DNA of 64,000 nucleotides from JAGOCV01 sp049445855 (GTDB lineage Bacteria; Pseudomonadota; Gammaproteobacteria; Burkholderiales; Burkholderiaceae_C). The position numbers and the translations under genes are program-made. The DNA is taken from contig NZ_JBMSDV010000004.1 in the NCBI RefSeq assembly GCF_049445855.1, positions 310,001-374,000 of the forward strand, written 5' to 3'. The notes beneath the pieces are model-generated. The model ran no database searches, was not told the origin of the DNA, and saw nothing but the letters and a program-made list of their open reading frames with translations. Shown here one piece after another: positions 43,412 through 51,066 of the stretch; within the stretch, counting starts at the first letter, position 1, and every line of letters begins with the position of its first letter.

Positions 43412-44629
43412 TCAGATGCCTTCGAAGAAGGCCAGCAGTTCGGTCTTGCGCGCGAATGCGTCCTGCTCGCCCAGCTGCACCAGCGCCTGCACGAAGCCGG
43501 GTTCGAACAGCAGGTAGCTCGCCAATGCGGCGCCGCCGCCCTTGAGCGCGCCGAGCCCGCCGAGCGCGTTGCGGGTGGACGCCGGCAACTCGTCGGCATG
43601 GGCCTGCGCGATCGCGTCCAGCGACTGCGACGGTTGCAACGCCAGCACTTCGACGCTGCGGTAGGGCAGCACGGCAGCCACTTCGCGCGGCAGTTGCCTG
43701 AGTGTCTGCGTGACGCGCTGGGCCTGCTCCACGTCGGCCTGCAGCGTGTCGTGGAACACGCTGGCCATGGCATGCCCGGCGATGCTTCCCAGCGTCGGGC
43801 CCTTGGGCGAGAGGTCGGCACCGGTGCCGAAGGCCTTGGCCGTGAGGCCCGAGCGCTGCGGCTGCCCCACGCCGACCACCAGGATCTTCCGCGCACCCAG
43901 GTGCATGGCCGGCGACAAAGGCGAAATCTGGCGCATCGAGCCGTCGCCGAAGAATTCGCGGCGCTTGTCCACCCACAGCGCAGTCGCCGGAAAAAGGAAG
44001 GGGATGGCGCTGGACGCCATCAGGTGCTCGATGGTGATGGGCTGGAATTCCGAGCGGCGGCCCGGGCGCATCCACGCACGCGTCGGGTCGTCGTGCGCGG
44101 TGTGGCAGAAAGTCCAGTGCACGCCGCTCGTATAGCTCGACGCAGTGACGGCGAGCGCATTGAGCGTGCGTGACTTGAGTGCATCGTCGATGCCCGGGAG
44201 CGAGATGGCGTGGTGCAAGGTGTCCACCAGCGGCATGTTGTCGAGCACCGCACCGGTGGCGCGCGCCTGGCGTGACAGGCTGAGCGCGGCGAGGTAGCGG
44301 CTTGCGCGCACGAAGGGCGATACGCGCAACTGATAGACGTTCCCGGAACGCAGGCGCATCCAGAAGTCGGCGAGCTGGTCGAAGGCCGCGAGGCCGCGTG
44401 TGGCACAGCTGGCGAGGTAGGCGGCGTTGAGTGCGCCGGCCGACGTGCCCACCAGCAACTGGAACGGGAATTTTTCCGGTCCACCCGGCTGCAGCCGCAA
44501 CATGGAGGCCAGTGCCTTGAGCACGCCGACCTGGTAGGCCGTCCGCGCGCCGCCGCCCATCAGGACCAGTGCGGTGGAGGGCTTGTCCGGCAGGACGAGG
44601 CCCGAGTGGATGATGGTGTCCAGGCTCAT
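43412..44629 (-). CDS. Patatin-like phospholipase
   Basis: A 405-residue patatin-fold lipase. The oxyanion loop is MGGGARTAYQVGVLKAL, the nucleophile Ser63 is in GTSAGALNAA, and the dyad Asp229 is in FFGDGSMRQISPLSPA. All catalytic parts are present. It has no signal peptide, so it probably acts on membrane lipids from the cytoplasm or is exported by another route. ATG 44629 was chosen because it gives a short lead to the GGGAR loop. It is divergent from an MFS transporter gene (65 bp). Confidence 0.92.
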   Translation of the reverse strand: MSLDTIIHSGLVLPDKPSTALVLMGGGARTAYQVGVLKALASMLRLQPGGPEKFPFQLLVGTSAGALNAAYLASCATRGLAAFDQLADFWMRLRSGNVYQLRVSPFVRASRYLAALSLSRQARATGAVLDNMPLVDTLHHAISLPGIDDALKSRTLNALAVTASSYTSGVHWTFCHTAHDDPTRAWMRPGRRSEFQPITIEHLMASSAIPFLFPATALWVDKRREFFGDGSMRQISPLSPAMHLGARKILVVGVGQPQRSGLTAKAFGTGADLSPKGPTLGSIAGHAMASVFHDTLQADVEQAQRVTQTLRQLPREVAAVLPYRSVEVLALQPSQSLDAIAQAHADELPASTRNALGGLGALKGGGAALASYLLFEPGFVQALVQLGEQDAFARKTELLAFFEGI

Positions 44630-44694
44630 TTGTCGTGTCTGTCTCCGTCGTGTCGGGATGTTAGAGTAACTTTCGCTTCCCAACACCCCCCTCC

Positions 44695-45942
44695 ATGTCC
44701 CGATCGCTCACGCCCAAACGCGAGCTGTGGCTCCTGCTGACGCTTGCCGGAATCCAGTTCACCCACATCCTCGACTTCATGATCATGATGCCGCTCGGGC
44801 CGCAGTTCACGGCGCTGTTCGGCATTTCCGATGCGCAGTTCGGGCTGCTCGTGTCGGCCTACACGCTGGCCGCCGGCGCATCGGGCCTCATCGCGTCCAC
44901 CTACATCGACCGCTTCGGCCGCAAGCGGCTGCTCATCACGCTGTACGTGCTGTTCGGCCTGGCCACGCTGGCCTGCGGACTGGCGCCGGGCTACGCATCG
45001 CTCATGGTCGCGCGCATCTGCGCGGGTGCGTTCGGCGGCGTGCTCTCGGCGCTGTGCCAGACCATCGTGGCCGACTCCATCCCGTTCGAGCGGCGCGGCC
45101 GCGCCATGGGCATCGTGATGACCTCGTTCTCGGTGTCCACCGTGGCGGGCGTGCCGCTGGGCCTGTTCCTCGCGGCGCACCTGAGCTGGCATGCGCCGTT
45201 CATCGGCATCGCGCTGTTGTGCGGTGTGCTCGTCGCCTTCGCTGCGGCCACCTTGCCCACGCTGGATGCACATGTGCACGAGGGCCGCTCGTCGTCCGCT
45301 CTGGGCGGCATCGTGCAGGTGCTCCAGGATCGCAACCACCTCAAGGCATTCGGGCTGTCGGCGCTGCTCATGTCCAGCAGCTTCACCATGATCCCCTACA
45401 TCACGATCTTCATGCAGGCGAACGTGGGACTGACACCCGCACAGATTCCCTACATGTACCTGTGCGGCGGGCTGGTGACGCTGCTGTCCGCCCGGCTGTT
45501 CGGGCGCATGACCGACCGCATCGGGAAGGTGCCCACGTTCCGGCGGGTTGCGCTGATCGCACTCGCGCCGATGTTTGCGCTGACGCTGCTGGGTCGCGTG
45601 CCGCTGTGGGCCGTGCTCATCGGATCGACCTGCTTCTTCGTATTCACCAGTGGACGCATGATTCCCGGCATGGCCATCCTCACGTCGGCTGCCGATCCGC
45701 GCCTGCGCGGCACCTTCATGACGCTGAATGCATCGGTGCAATCGGCAGCCATGGGCCTGGCTGCATTCGTCGGCGGCCTGATCATCAGCCGCGATGCGCA
45801 GGGGTTCGTGCAGAACTACTGGATGACTGCTGTCGTCGGGGCCATGGCAACACTGGCCGCCGTATGGCTGGCGGGCACGCTGACCTTGCACGGCGCAGGG
45901 GCACCGGCCGCTGCGCGGCCGCCGTCCACGCCGGAAAACTGA
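44695..45942 (+). CDS. MFS transporter
   Basis: A 415-residue, 12-helix permease with the loop 2-3 motif IDRFGRKRLLITLY and the motif C-like ICAGAFGGVLSALCQTIV region, of the sugar-efflux/drug-exporter (AraJ-like) branch. The N-terminal FTHILDFMIMMPLGPQF stretch is typical of that branch. The substrate is unknown. The gene starts just after the divergent patatin start. The 187-bp gap after it contains a candidate promoter and a terminator-like hairpin before hpf. Confidence 0.88.
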   Translation: MSRSLTPKRELWLLLTLAGIQFTHILDFMIMMPLGPQFTALFGISDAQFGLLVSAYTLAAGASGLIASTYIDRFGRKRLLITLYVLFGLATLACGLAPGYASLMVARICAGAFGGVLSALCQTIVADSIPFERRGRAMGIVMTSFSVSTVAGVPLGLFLAAHLSWHAPFIGIALLCGVLVAFAAATLPTLDAHVHEGRSSSALGGIVQVLQDRNHLKAFGLSALLMSSSFTMIPYITIFMQANVGLTPAQIPYMYLCGGLVTLLSARLFGRMTDRIGKVPTFRRVALIALAPMFALTLLGRVPLWAVLIGSTCFFVFTSGRMIPGMAILTSAADPRLRGTFMTLNASVQSAAMGLAAFVGGLIISRDAQGFVQNYWMTAVVGAMATLAAVWLAGTLTLHGAGAPAAARPPSTPEN

Positions 45943-46013
45943 GCCTTTTCAAGCACTTGCCAGACCCTTTTCAAAGGGTTGCATTTTGTGGCGTGGCGAG
46001 GTGTAAACGCCCG

Positions 46014-46042
46014 TTGCTTTTGCCCTGCATCAGGCGCATAGT
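46014..46042 (+). promoter_or_regulatory. Candidate hpf promoter
   Basis: TTGCTT (46014-46019), 17 bp and CATAGT (46037-46042) resemble a weak sigma70 promoter, with a predicted transcript start near 46049. Just upstream is a small inverted repeat ACCCTTT-TC-AAAGGGT (45964-45979). No sigma54 -24/-12 pair was found. Confidence 0.35.
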
Positions 46043-46073
46043 GGTCTCACGTTCAGAGAATCAAGGTTCGTCA

Positions 46074-46100
46074 CCGGCCTTCCTCGCGGGCCGGTTTTTT
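46074..46100 (+). terminator. Terminator hairpin in front of hpf
   Basis: CCGGCC (46074-46079) pairs with GGCCGG (46089-46094) around a 9-base loop and is followed by six T. It could end transcripts from the MFS gene 130 bp upstream, or, if the promoter at 46014 is real, act as an attenuator in the hpf leader. It has the full form of an intrinsic terminator. Confidence 0.7.
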
Positions 46101-46129
46101 CCAAACCAGAGAGCGACAGGAGGCTACTC

Positions 46130-46459
46130 ATGAACTTGACGATCAGCGGTCACCATCTCGAAGTTACCCCCGCCTTGCGCAGTTACGTGACCAACAAGCT
46201 GGATCGCATCACCCGCCATTTCGACCAGGTCGTGGATGTCAAGGTGCTGTTGACGGTCGAGAAGCAGAAGGAAAAGGAACGAAGACAACGCGCCGAGTGC
46301 AACATCCATGTGAAGGGCAATGACATGTTTGCCGAGTGTTCACACGCAGACCTCTATGCGGCCGTGGACCAGCTGGTGGACAAGCTGGACCGGCAGGTGG
46401 TGCGCCACAAGGATCGTGTACAGAACCACCAATGCGAAGCCGCCAAGCGGCTGATGTGA
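46130..46459 (+). CDS. hpf: Ribosome hibernation promoting factor (short form)
   Basis: A 109-residue HPF that binds the small ribosomal subunit in stationary phase and promotes 100S dimers. It has the YfiA fold pattern NLTISGHHLEVTPALRSYVTNKLDRI, the basic stretch KQKEKERRQRAECNIHVKG and DLYAAVDQLVDKLDRQVVRHKDR. It lacks the long C-terminal domain, so it is the short proteobacterial type. AGGAGG at 46118-46123 sits ideally before the ATG. It is followed by a terminator, then ptsN and hprK. Confidence 0.95.
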   Translation: MNLTISGHHLEVTPALRSYVTNKLDRITRHFDQVVDVKVLLTVEKQKEKERRQRAECNIHVKGNDMFAECSHADLYAAVDQLVDKLDRQVVRHKDRVQNHQCEAAKRLM

Positions 46460-46479
46460 GGGGCAGACACCTCCAGAGG

Positions 46480-46506
46480 AAGCCACCGGTCACCGGTGGC
46501 TTTTTT
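46480..46506 (+). terminator. Intrinsic terminator after hpf
   Basis: AAGCCACCGGT (46480-46490) and ACCGGTGGCTT (46492-46502) form a near-perfect 9-11 bp stem with a run of T. It lies 21 bp after the hpf stop and separates hpf from ptsN. Confidence 0.9.
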
Positions 46507-46559
46507 GTTGCACGCTTGCCGGCCATTGCATGCTTTTGGCGTACGTAGGCAGACTTTTG

Positions 46560-46587
46560 TTGCACTGCACCGCGTGAGGTGCATAAT
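46560..46587 (+). promoter_or_regulatory. Candidate ptsN-hprK promoter
   Basis: TTGCAC (46560-46565), 16 bp and CATAAT (46582-46587) lie between the hpf terminator and the ptsN ATG at 46601. The -10 matches 5 of 6 consensus bases. The leader would be very short, under 10 bases, so the assignment is tentative. Confidence 0.4.
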
Positions 46588-46600
46588 CTGCAACCCGACC

Positions 46601-47068
46601 ATGAACCGTCTCGCGTCCATCCTGCCTCCCGCTCAAGTGCTTGTGAGCGTCGACGCCACCAGCAAGAAGAGAGCTTTCGAGGAAGCCGGCCTGTTGTTCG
46701 AGAACCTGCACGGCCTCTCGCGCGCGCTGATCACCGACAGCCTTTTTGCCCGTGAGCGCCTGGGTTCCACCGGCCTCGGCCATGGGGTGGCCATTCCGCA
46801 CGGGCGCATCAAGGGCCTGAAGGCGCCGATGGCAGCGGTCTTCCAGCTGGCGCAGCCGATCGGCTTCGACGCCCCGGACGAGCAACCCGTCGTGCTCCTG
46901 ATCTTCCTGCTTGTGCCGGAAGCGGCCACGCAGAAGCACCTGGAAATACTGTCGGAAATCGCCGAGCTGCTGAGCGACTCGGCCTTGCGCGAGCGCATCA
47001 AGTCCAGCGACAGCGCCGCGTCCCTGCACAACTTCATCTCCACCTGGCAGTCGGCCCAGCCGGCCTGA
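46601..47068 (+). CDS. ptsN: PTS-Ntr EIIA protein
   Basis: A 155-residue EIIA-Ntr, the terminal phosphate acceptor of the nitrogen-related phosphotransferase chain, which regulates K+ transport, sigma54 genes and other processes rather than sugar uptake. The phosphorylated histidine is His67 in GHGVAIPHGRI. FDAPDEQPVVLLIFLLVPE and HLEILSEIAELL are typical. It is 4 bp from hprK. Its known role in potassium control in other proteobacteria fits the presence of trkAH and kup further along, but no link is shown. Confidence 0.95.
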   Translation: MNRLASILPPAQVLVSVDATSKKRAFEEAGLLFENLHGLSRALITDSLFARERLGSTGLGHGVAIPHGRIKGLKAPMAAVFQLAQPIGFDAPDEQPVVLLIFLLVPEAATQKHLEILSEIAELLSDSALRERIKSSDSAASLHNFISTWQSAQPA

Positions 47069-47072
47069 GGGA

Positions 47073-48023
47073 TTGAAACCCACCGCCATCAGTGCCGACC
47101 GCCTGTTCGAGGAGTTCCGGGGCTCCTTGCGGTGGGAATGGGTGGCAGGCCTGGGGGCTTCCGAGCGCCGCTTCGATGACGTCGCGATCCGGGCAGCCCG
47201 CTCCAGCGCCGATCTTGTCGGCTACCTCAATTACATCCACCCTTACCGCGTGCAGATCCTCGGTCAGCGCGAGGTGGCGTATCTCGCCAACGGCACGCCG
47301 GAGGATTGTGCGCGCCGCATCTCGCGCATCGTGACGCTCGAACCGCCGGTCCTGATCCTGGCCGATGGACAGGTCGCGCCCGACGCGCTGCTGTCCATGT
47401 GCGAGCGCGCGCAGATCCCGATGTTTTCCACGCGCGAGTCGTCGGCGTTCGTCATCGACGTGCTGCGTGCCTACCTGTCCAAGCATTTCGCCGAGCGCAC
47501 CTCGATGCACGGCGTGTTCATGGACATCCTGGGGCTGGGCGTGATGATCACCGGCGAATCGGGCCTGGGCAAAAGCGAGCTGGGTCTCGAACTCATCTCG
47601 CGCGGCAACGGCCTCGTGGCTGACGATGCAGTGGATCTGTACCGCATCAACCAGACGACCATCGAGGGCCGCTGTCCCGAACTGCTGCAGAACCTGCTGG
47701 AAGTGCGTGGCATCGGCCTGCTGGACATCAAGGCGATCTTCGGCGAAACGGCCGTGCGCCGGAAGATGCGCCTCAAGCTCATCGTGCATCTGGTGCGCAA
47801 GGAGACGCTGGAGCGTGACTTCGAGCGCCTGCCGGCCGAGCCGATCACGCAGGACGTGCTGGGCATCCCAGTGCGCAAGGTGATCATCCAGGTGGTGGCT
47901 GGCCGCAACATTGCCGTGCTGGTGGAAGCTGCGGTGCGCAACTCCATCCTGCAGCTGCGCGGCATCGACACGTACCAGGAATTCGTCGAACGCCACCGCC
48001 GCGCGATGGACCGTGACGGCTAG
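47073..48023 (+). CDS. hprK: HPr kinase/phosphorylase
   Basis: A 316-residue bifunctional enzyme that phosphorylates and dephosphorylates the serine of HPr. It has His146 in SMHGVFMDILGLGV, the Walker A loop GESGLGKSE (161-169), DDAVDLYRI and the family signature LEVRGIGLLDIKAIFGE. The start is TTG at 47073 with GAGGGA upstream. It is co-transcribed with ptsN. HPr and EI are not in the window. Confidence 0.96.
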   Translation: MKPTAISADRLFEEFRGSLRWEWVAGLGASERRFDDVAIRAARSSADLVGYLNYIHPYRVQILGQREVAYLANGTPEDCARRISRIVTLEPPVLILADGQVAPDALLSMCERAQIPMFSTRESSAFVIDVLRAYLSKHFAERTSMHGVFMDILGLGVMITGESGLGKSELGLELISRGNGLVADDAVDLYRINQTTIEGRCPELLQNLLEVRGIGLLDIKAIFGETAVRRKMRLKLIVHLVRKETLERDFERLPAEPITQDVLGIPVRKVIIQVVAGRNIAVLVEAAVRNSILQLRGIDTYQEFVERHRRAMDRDG

Positions 48024-48024
48024 C

Positions 48025-48038
48025 GCCGGATCACCGGC
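48025..48038. terminator. Weak bidirectional hairpin between hprK and fur
   Basis: GCCGG-ATCA-CCGGC lies in the 21-bp gap of two convergent genes. It has no T-tract on either strand. A role in ending both transcripts is plausible but unproven. Confidence 0.3.
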
Positions 48039-48044
48039 AACGGC

Positions 48045-48464
48045 TTACTTGGTCTTGGCGCAGTTGCTGCACAGGCCGTAGAGCGACATGGCGTGGTCCT
48101 GCAGGATCCAGCCCTTGGCCTTGGCCACGGCCTGCTGGCGCTTCTCGATCTCGGCGTCGTAGAACTCCTCGACACGGCCGCACGAGGTGCACACCAGGTG
48201 GTCGTGATGCTGGCCTTCGTTGATCTCGTAAACCGCCTTGCCGCTTTCGAAATGGCTGCGGTTGAGGATGCCGGCCTGCTCGAACTGCGTGAGCACGCGA
48301 TAGACGGTGGCCAGGCCGATGTCGGAACGGTCGTCCAGCAACACGCGGAACACATCTTCGGCCGTCATGTGGCGCTGGGCGCCCTTCTGGAAGATTTCGA
48401 GGATTTTCAGCCGCGGAAGGGTGGCCTTCAGGCCGGTGCTCTTGAGTTCGTCGATGTTGCCCAT
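48045..48464 (-). CDS. fur: Ferric uptake regulator
   Basis: A 139-residue Fur protein, repressor of iron uptake with Fe2+ as corepressor. It has the winged-helix (LPRLKILEIFQKGAQRHMTAEDVFRVLLDD, IGLATVYRVLTQFEQAGI), the metal ligands in EGQHHDHLVCTSCGRVEEF and the zinc pair CSNCAK. It is divergent from bamE across 74 bp, the usual betaproteobacterial order. Confidence 0.96.
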   Translation of the reverse strand: MGNIDELKSTGLKATLPRLKILEIFQKGAQRHMTAEDVFRVLLDDRSDIGLATVYRVLTQFEQAGILNRSHFESGKAVYEINEGQHHDHLVCTSCGRVEEFYDAEIEKRQQAVAKAKGWILQDHAMSLYGLCSNCAKTK

Positions 48465-48538
48465 GTGTGTCCTTCGCGTGCGGGCGCCCGGAACCGCAGC
48501 GCTACAATGGCCCGATCATATCGCTACCCGATTGACCC

Positions 48539-49093
48539 ATGTCAGGACTCCTGTCAGCCTCCTTTTCGCGCCGTTTCCTGCCGTTTCTGGCGGTCGCAGC
48601 CTGCGCCGCCCTGACGGCGTGCGGCAGCATGCGCAGTGCCACCACCAGCATGGCGGGCATCGTCAAGCCCTACAAGGTCGAGGTGGTGCAGGGCAACTTC
48701 GTGTCGAAGGAGCAGGTCAATGCGCTGCGGCCCGGCCTGACCCGCAACCAGGTCCGTGACGTGCTGGGTTCGCCGCTGCTCTCCAGTGTGTTCCACAACG
48801 ACCGCTGGGACTATGTCTTCACCATCCGCCGCCAGGGCGTGGACCCGCAGGCCCGTCGCCTCACCGTGTTCTTCAAGGGCGACGAGCTGGACCGTTTCGA
48901 GGGCGACGAGATGCCTTCCGAAGCCGAATTCGTGGCCTCGCTGGACTCGCGCCGCAAGGGCGCCAAGGTGCCCGAGCTCGAAGCGAGCGAAGCCGATCTC
49001 AAGAAATTCCCCGTGCCTGCTGCACCGCCCGCGCAGGCTGCTGCGCCCACCGTGCCGCAGAGCTACCCCCCGCTGGAAGCGCCGCGTCGCTGA
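48539..49093 (+). CDS. bamE: Outer-membrane assembly lipoprotein BamE
   Basis: A 184-residue lipoprotein of the beta-barrel assembly complex. The signal peptide ends in the lipobox LTAC (mature Cys28). The SmpA/OmlA core has VVQGNFVSKEQVNALRPGLTRNQVRDVLGSPLL and DRWDYVFTIRR. The C-terminal tail is Ala/Pro-rich and longer than in E. coli. A TACAAT hexamer at 48503-48508 is a candidate -10, without a clear -35. The stop overlaps the dapB start. Confidence 0.94.
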   Translation: MSGLLSASFSRRFLPFLAVAACAALTACGSMRSATTSMAGIVKPYKVEVVQGNFVSKEQVNALRPGLTRNQVRDVLGSPLLSSVFHNDRWDYVFTIRRQGVDPQARRLTVFFKGDELDRFEGDEMPSEAEFVASLDSRRKGAKVPELEASEADLKKFPVPAAPPAQAAAPTVPQSYPPLEAPRR

Positions 49094-49905
49094 TGACCGC
49101 TCCCGTTCGAATCGCCATCGCGGGCGCTTCCGGCCGCATGGGCCGCATGCTCATCGAGGCCGTACGCGGCAGCAGTGACTTCGTGCTGGCCGGCGCGCTG
49201 GATGTGCCGGCAAGCCCCGGTATCGGCTCGGACGCCACGGCCTTCCTGGGCCACGCCAGCGGCGTCACCATCACCGACGACATGGCAGCCGGCGTGAAGG
49301 GCGCGCATGTACTGATCGACTTCACGCGGCCCGAGGGGACGCTGGAGCACCTGAAGGCCTGCCGCAGCGCTGGTGTCAGGATGGTCATCGGCACGACCGG
49401 TTTTTCCGATGGGCAGAAGGCGCAGATCGCCGAGGCCGCGAAGGACATCGCCATCGTCATGGCGCCGAACATGAGTGTGGGTGTGAACGTCACGCTCAAG
49501 CTGCTGGACATGGCTGCGCGTGCCATGTCCACCGGCTACGACATCGAGGTCATCGAAGCGCATCACCGCCACAAGGTGGATGCGCCTTCGGGCACCGCGC
49601 TCAAGATGGGCGAAGTGCTCGCCAATGCGCTGGGCCGCGATCTCAAGGACTGCGCGGTCTACGCGCGCGAAGGCGTGACGGGCGAGCGCGATCCGTCCAC
49701 CATCGGCTTCGCCACCATCCGTGGCGGCGACATCGTGGGTGACCACACCGTCTTGTTCGCCGGCACCGGCGAGCGCATCGAGATCACGCACAAGGCGTCC
49801 AGCCGCACCACCTATGCGCAGGGCAGCCTGCGCGCCGCACGCTTCCTGGCCAGCCACAAGACCGGCATGTTCGACATGTTCGACGTGCTCGGCCTGAACG
49901 GATGA
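49093..49905 (+). CDS. dapB: 4-hydroxy-tetrahydrodipicolinate reductase
   Basis: A 270-residue lysine/diaminopimelate pathway enzyme. It has the N-terminal GASGRMGRML nucleotide-binding motif, VIGTTGF, and the active site EAHHRHKVDAPSGTA, with the substrate-binding His and catalytic Lys161. The start overlaps the bamE stop, and its own stop overlaps the exbB start, so translation of bamE-dapB-exbB-exbD is coupled. Confidence 0.96.
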   Translation: MTAPVRIAIAGASGRMGRMLIEAVRGSSDFVLAGALDVPASPGIGSDATAFLGHASGVTITDDMAAGVKGAHVLIDFTRPEGTLEHLKACRSAGVRMVIGTTGFSDGQKAQIAEAAKDIAIVMAPNMSVGVNVTLKLLDMAARAMSTGYDIEVIEAHHRHKVDAPSGTALKMGEVLANALGRDLKDCAVYAREGVTGERDPSTIGFATIRGGDIVGDHTVLFAGTGERIEITHKASSRTTYAQGSLRAARFLASHKTGMFDMFDVLGLNG

Positions 49906-50570
49906 ACATCCTCGAGCTGCTGGCGCAAGGCGATGCGGTCAGCAAGGGCGTTGCGCTGCTCCTGCTGGCGATGTCGATTGCCAGTTGGGTCGTGATCCTC
50001 TGGAAAGCCTGGATGCTGCGCCGCGCTGGCGCCGACGTCACCCGTGCCACGGCTGCCTTCTGGCAGGCTGCGTCGATGGATGAAGCGCAGCCGCGCGTCG
50101 CTGCCTTCGACCGTGAGCAACTCGTCGTCCCGTTGGTCGAAGCGGCCCGCACGCCCGGGCGGCTTCAAGGCGCCGCCGCCGGTACGCTCGCTGCGGCAGG
50201 TGACCGGTCGCAGCAGCTCACGCGCGTCCTGCGCGGCGCCCTGCATGCGGGGCTGCATCGTCTGCAGTTCGGCCAGGTGCTGCTGGCCACGGTGGGTTCG
50301 ACGGCGCCGTTCGTGGGGCTGCTGGGCACGGTGTGGGGCATCTATCACGCGCTGACCGGCATCGCCAGCGCGGGCCAGCTGACCATCGACCGCGTGGCCG
50401 GCCCCGTGGGCGAGGCACTCATCATGACTGCCGCCGGTCTGGCGGTCGCCATCCCCGCCGTGCTGGCCTACAACGTATTCGGCCGCATCATCGGCCGCAT
50501 CGAGGCCGAGCTCGAAGGCTTCGCGCGCGACCTGCGCGAACTGCTCGCCCCCGGCGGGAGCAACGCATGA
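49902..50570 (+). CDS. exbB: ExbB/TolQ-family proton channel
   Basis: A 222-residue inner-membrane protein with three helices (VALLLLAMSIASWVVILWKAW; GQVLLATVGSTAPFVGLLGTVWGIYHAL; EALIMTAAGLAVAIPAVLAYNVFGRIIGR), the MotA/TolQ/ExbB pattern. It forms the proton-driven motor with ExbD that energises TonB or Tol-type partners. The adjacent gene is exbD, and no tonB, tolA or tolB is nearby, so ExbB is the better name. It overlaps both neighbours as ATGA. Confidence 0.9.
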   Translation: MNILELLAQGDAVSKGVALLLLAMSIASWVVILWKAWMLRRAGADVTRATAAFWQAASMDEAQPRVAAFDREQLVVPLVEAARTPGRLQGAAAGTLAAAGDRSQQLTRVLRGALHAGLHRLQFGQVLLATVGSTAPFVGLLGTVWGIYHALTGIASAGQLTIDRVAGPVGEALIMTAAGLAVAIPAVLAYNVFGRIIGRIEAELEGFARDLRELLAPGGSNA

Positions 50571-50995
50571 GCTTCGGCCGGCTGGACAGCGGCAAACCCA
50601 ACCAGCCGATCAGCGAGATCAACATGACGCCGCTGGTCGACGTGATGCTGGTGCTGGTGGTCATCTTCATCATCACCGCGCCCCTGCTGGCCAGCAGCAT
50701 CCGGCTCGACCTGCCGCGCACCGACGCGGCCCGGCCCAACGAAGCGCCGAAGTTCGTCACGCTCGTGGTGGACAAGTCCGGCCAGGCCTTCCTGAACGAC
50801 CAGCCTGTCACCCCGCAGGTGCTGGCCGAGCGTCTGGCGGCGTCCGCGGCCCGAAACCCGGACACCGAGGTGCAGCTGCGCGCCGACACCACCGTGCCCT
50901 ACGGCCGCGTGGTGGAACTCATGGGCATCGCACAGAAGGCCGGGCTCAACCGCATCGGTTTCGTGGCCGAAACCCCTGCGCCCGCCAGACCCTGA
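50567..50995 (+). CDS. exbD: ExbD/TolR-family protein
   Basis: A 142-residue protein with a single N-terminal membrane helix whose charged residue is Asp in NMTPLVDVMLVLVVIFIITAP, the proton-relay aspartate of ExbD/TolR, and a periplasmic domain (VTLVVDKSGQAFLNDQPV, VPYGRVVELMGIAQKAGLNRIGFVAE). It is the last gene of the coupled bamE-exbD run, with leuS 71 bp downstream. Confidence 0.92.
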   Translation: MSFGRLDSGKPNQPISEINMTPLVDVMLVLVVIFIITAPLLASSIRLDLPRTDAARPNEAPKFVTLVVDKSGQAFLNDQPVTPQVLAERLAASAARNPDTEVQLRADTTVPYGRVVELMGIAQKAGLNRIGFVAETPAPARP

Positions 50996-51066
50996 CGACG
51001 GCTGCGGCGAACGCCTAAAATCCCGGCAGGTGCGCGCCACGGGCGCGCCGCTGCAATTCCCTTTCA

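Noticed and set aside
45943..46129. Possible sigma54 promoter before hpf
   Set aside because: TGGC and TTGC elements occur, but not at the required spacing of a -24/-12 promoter.
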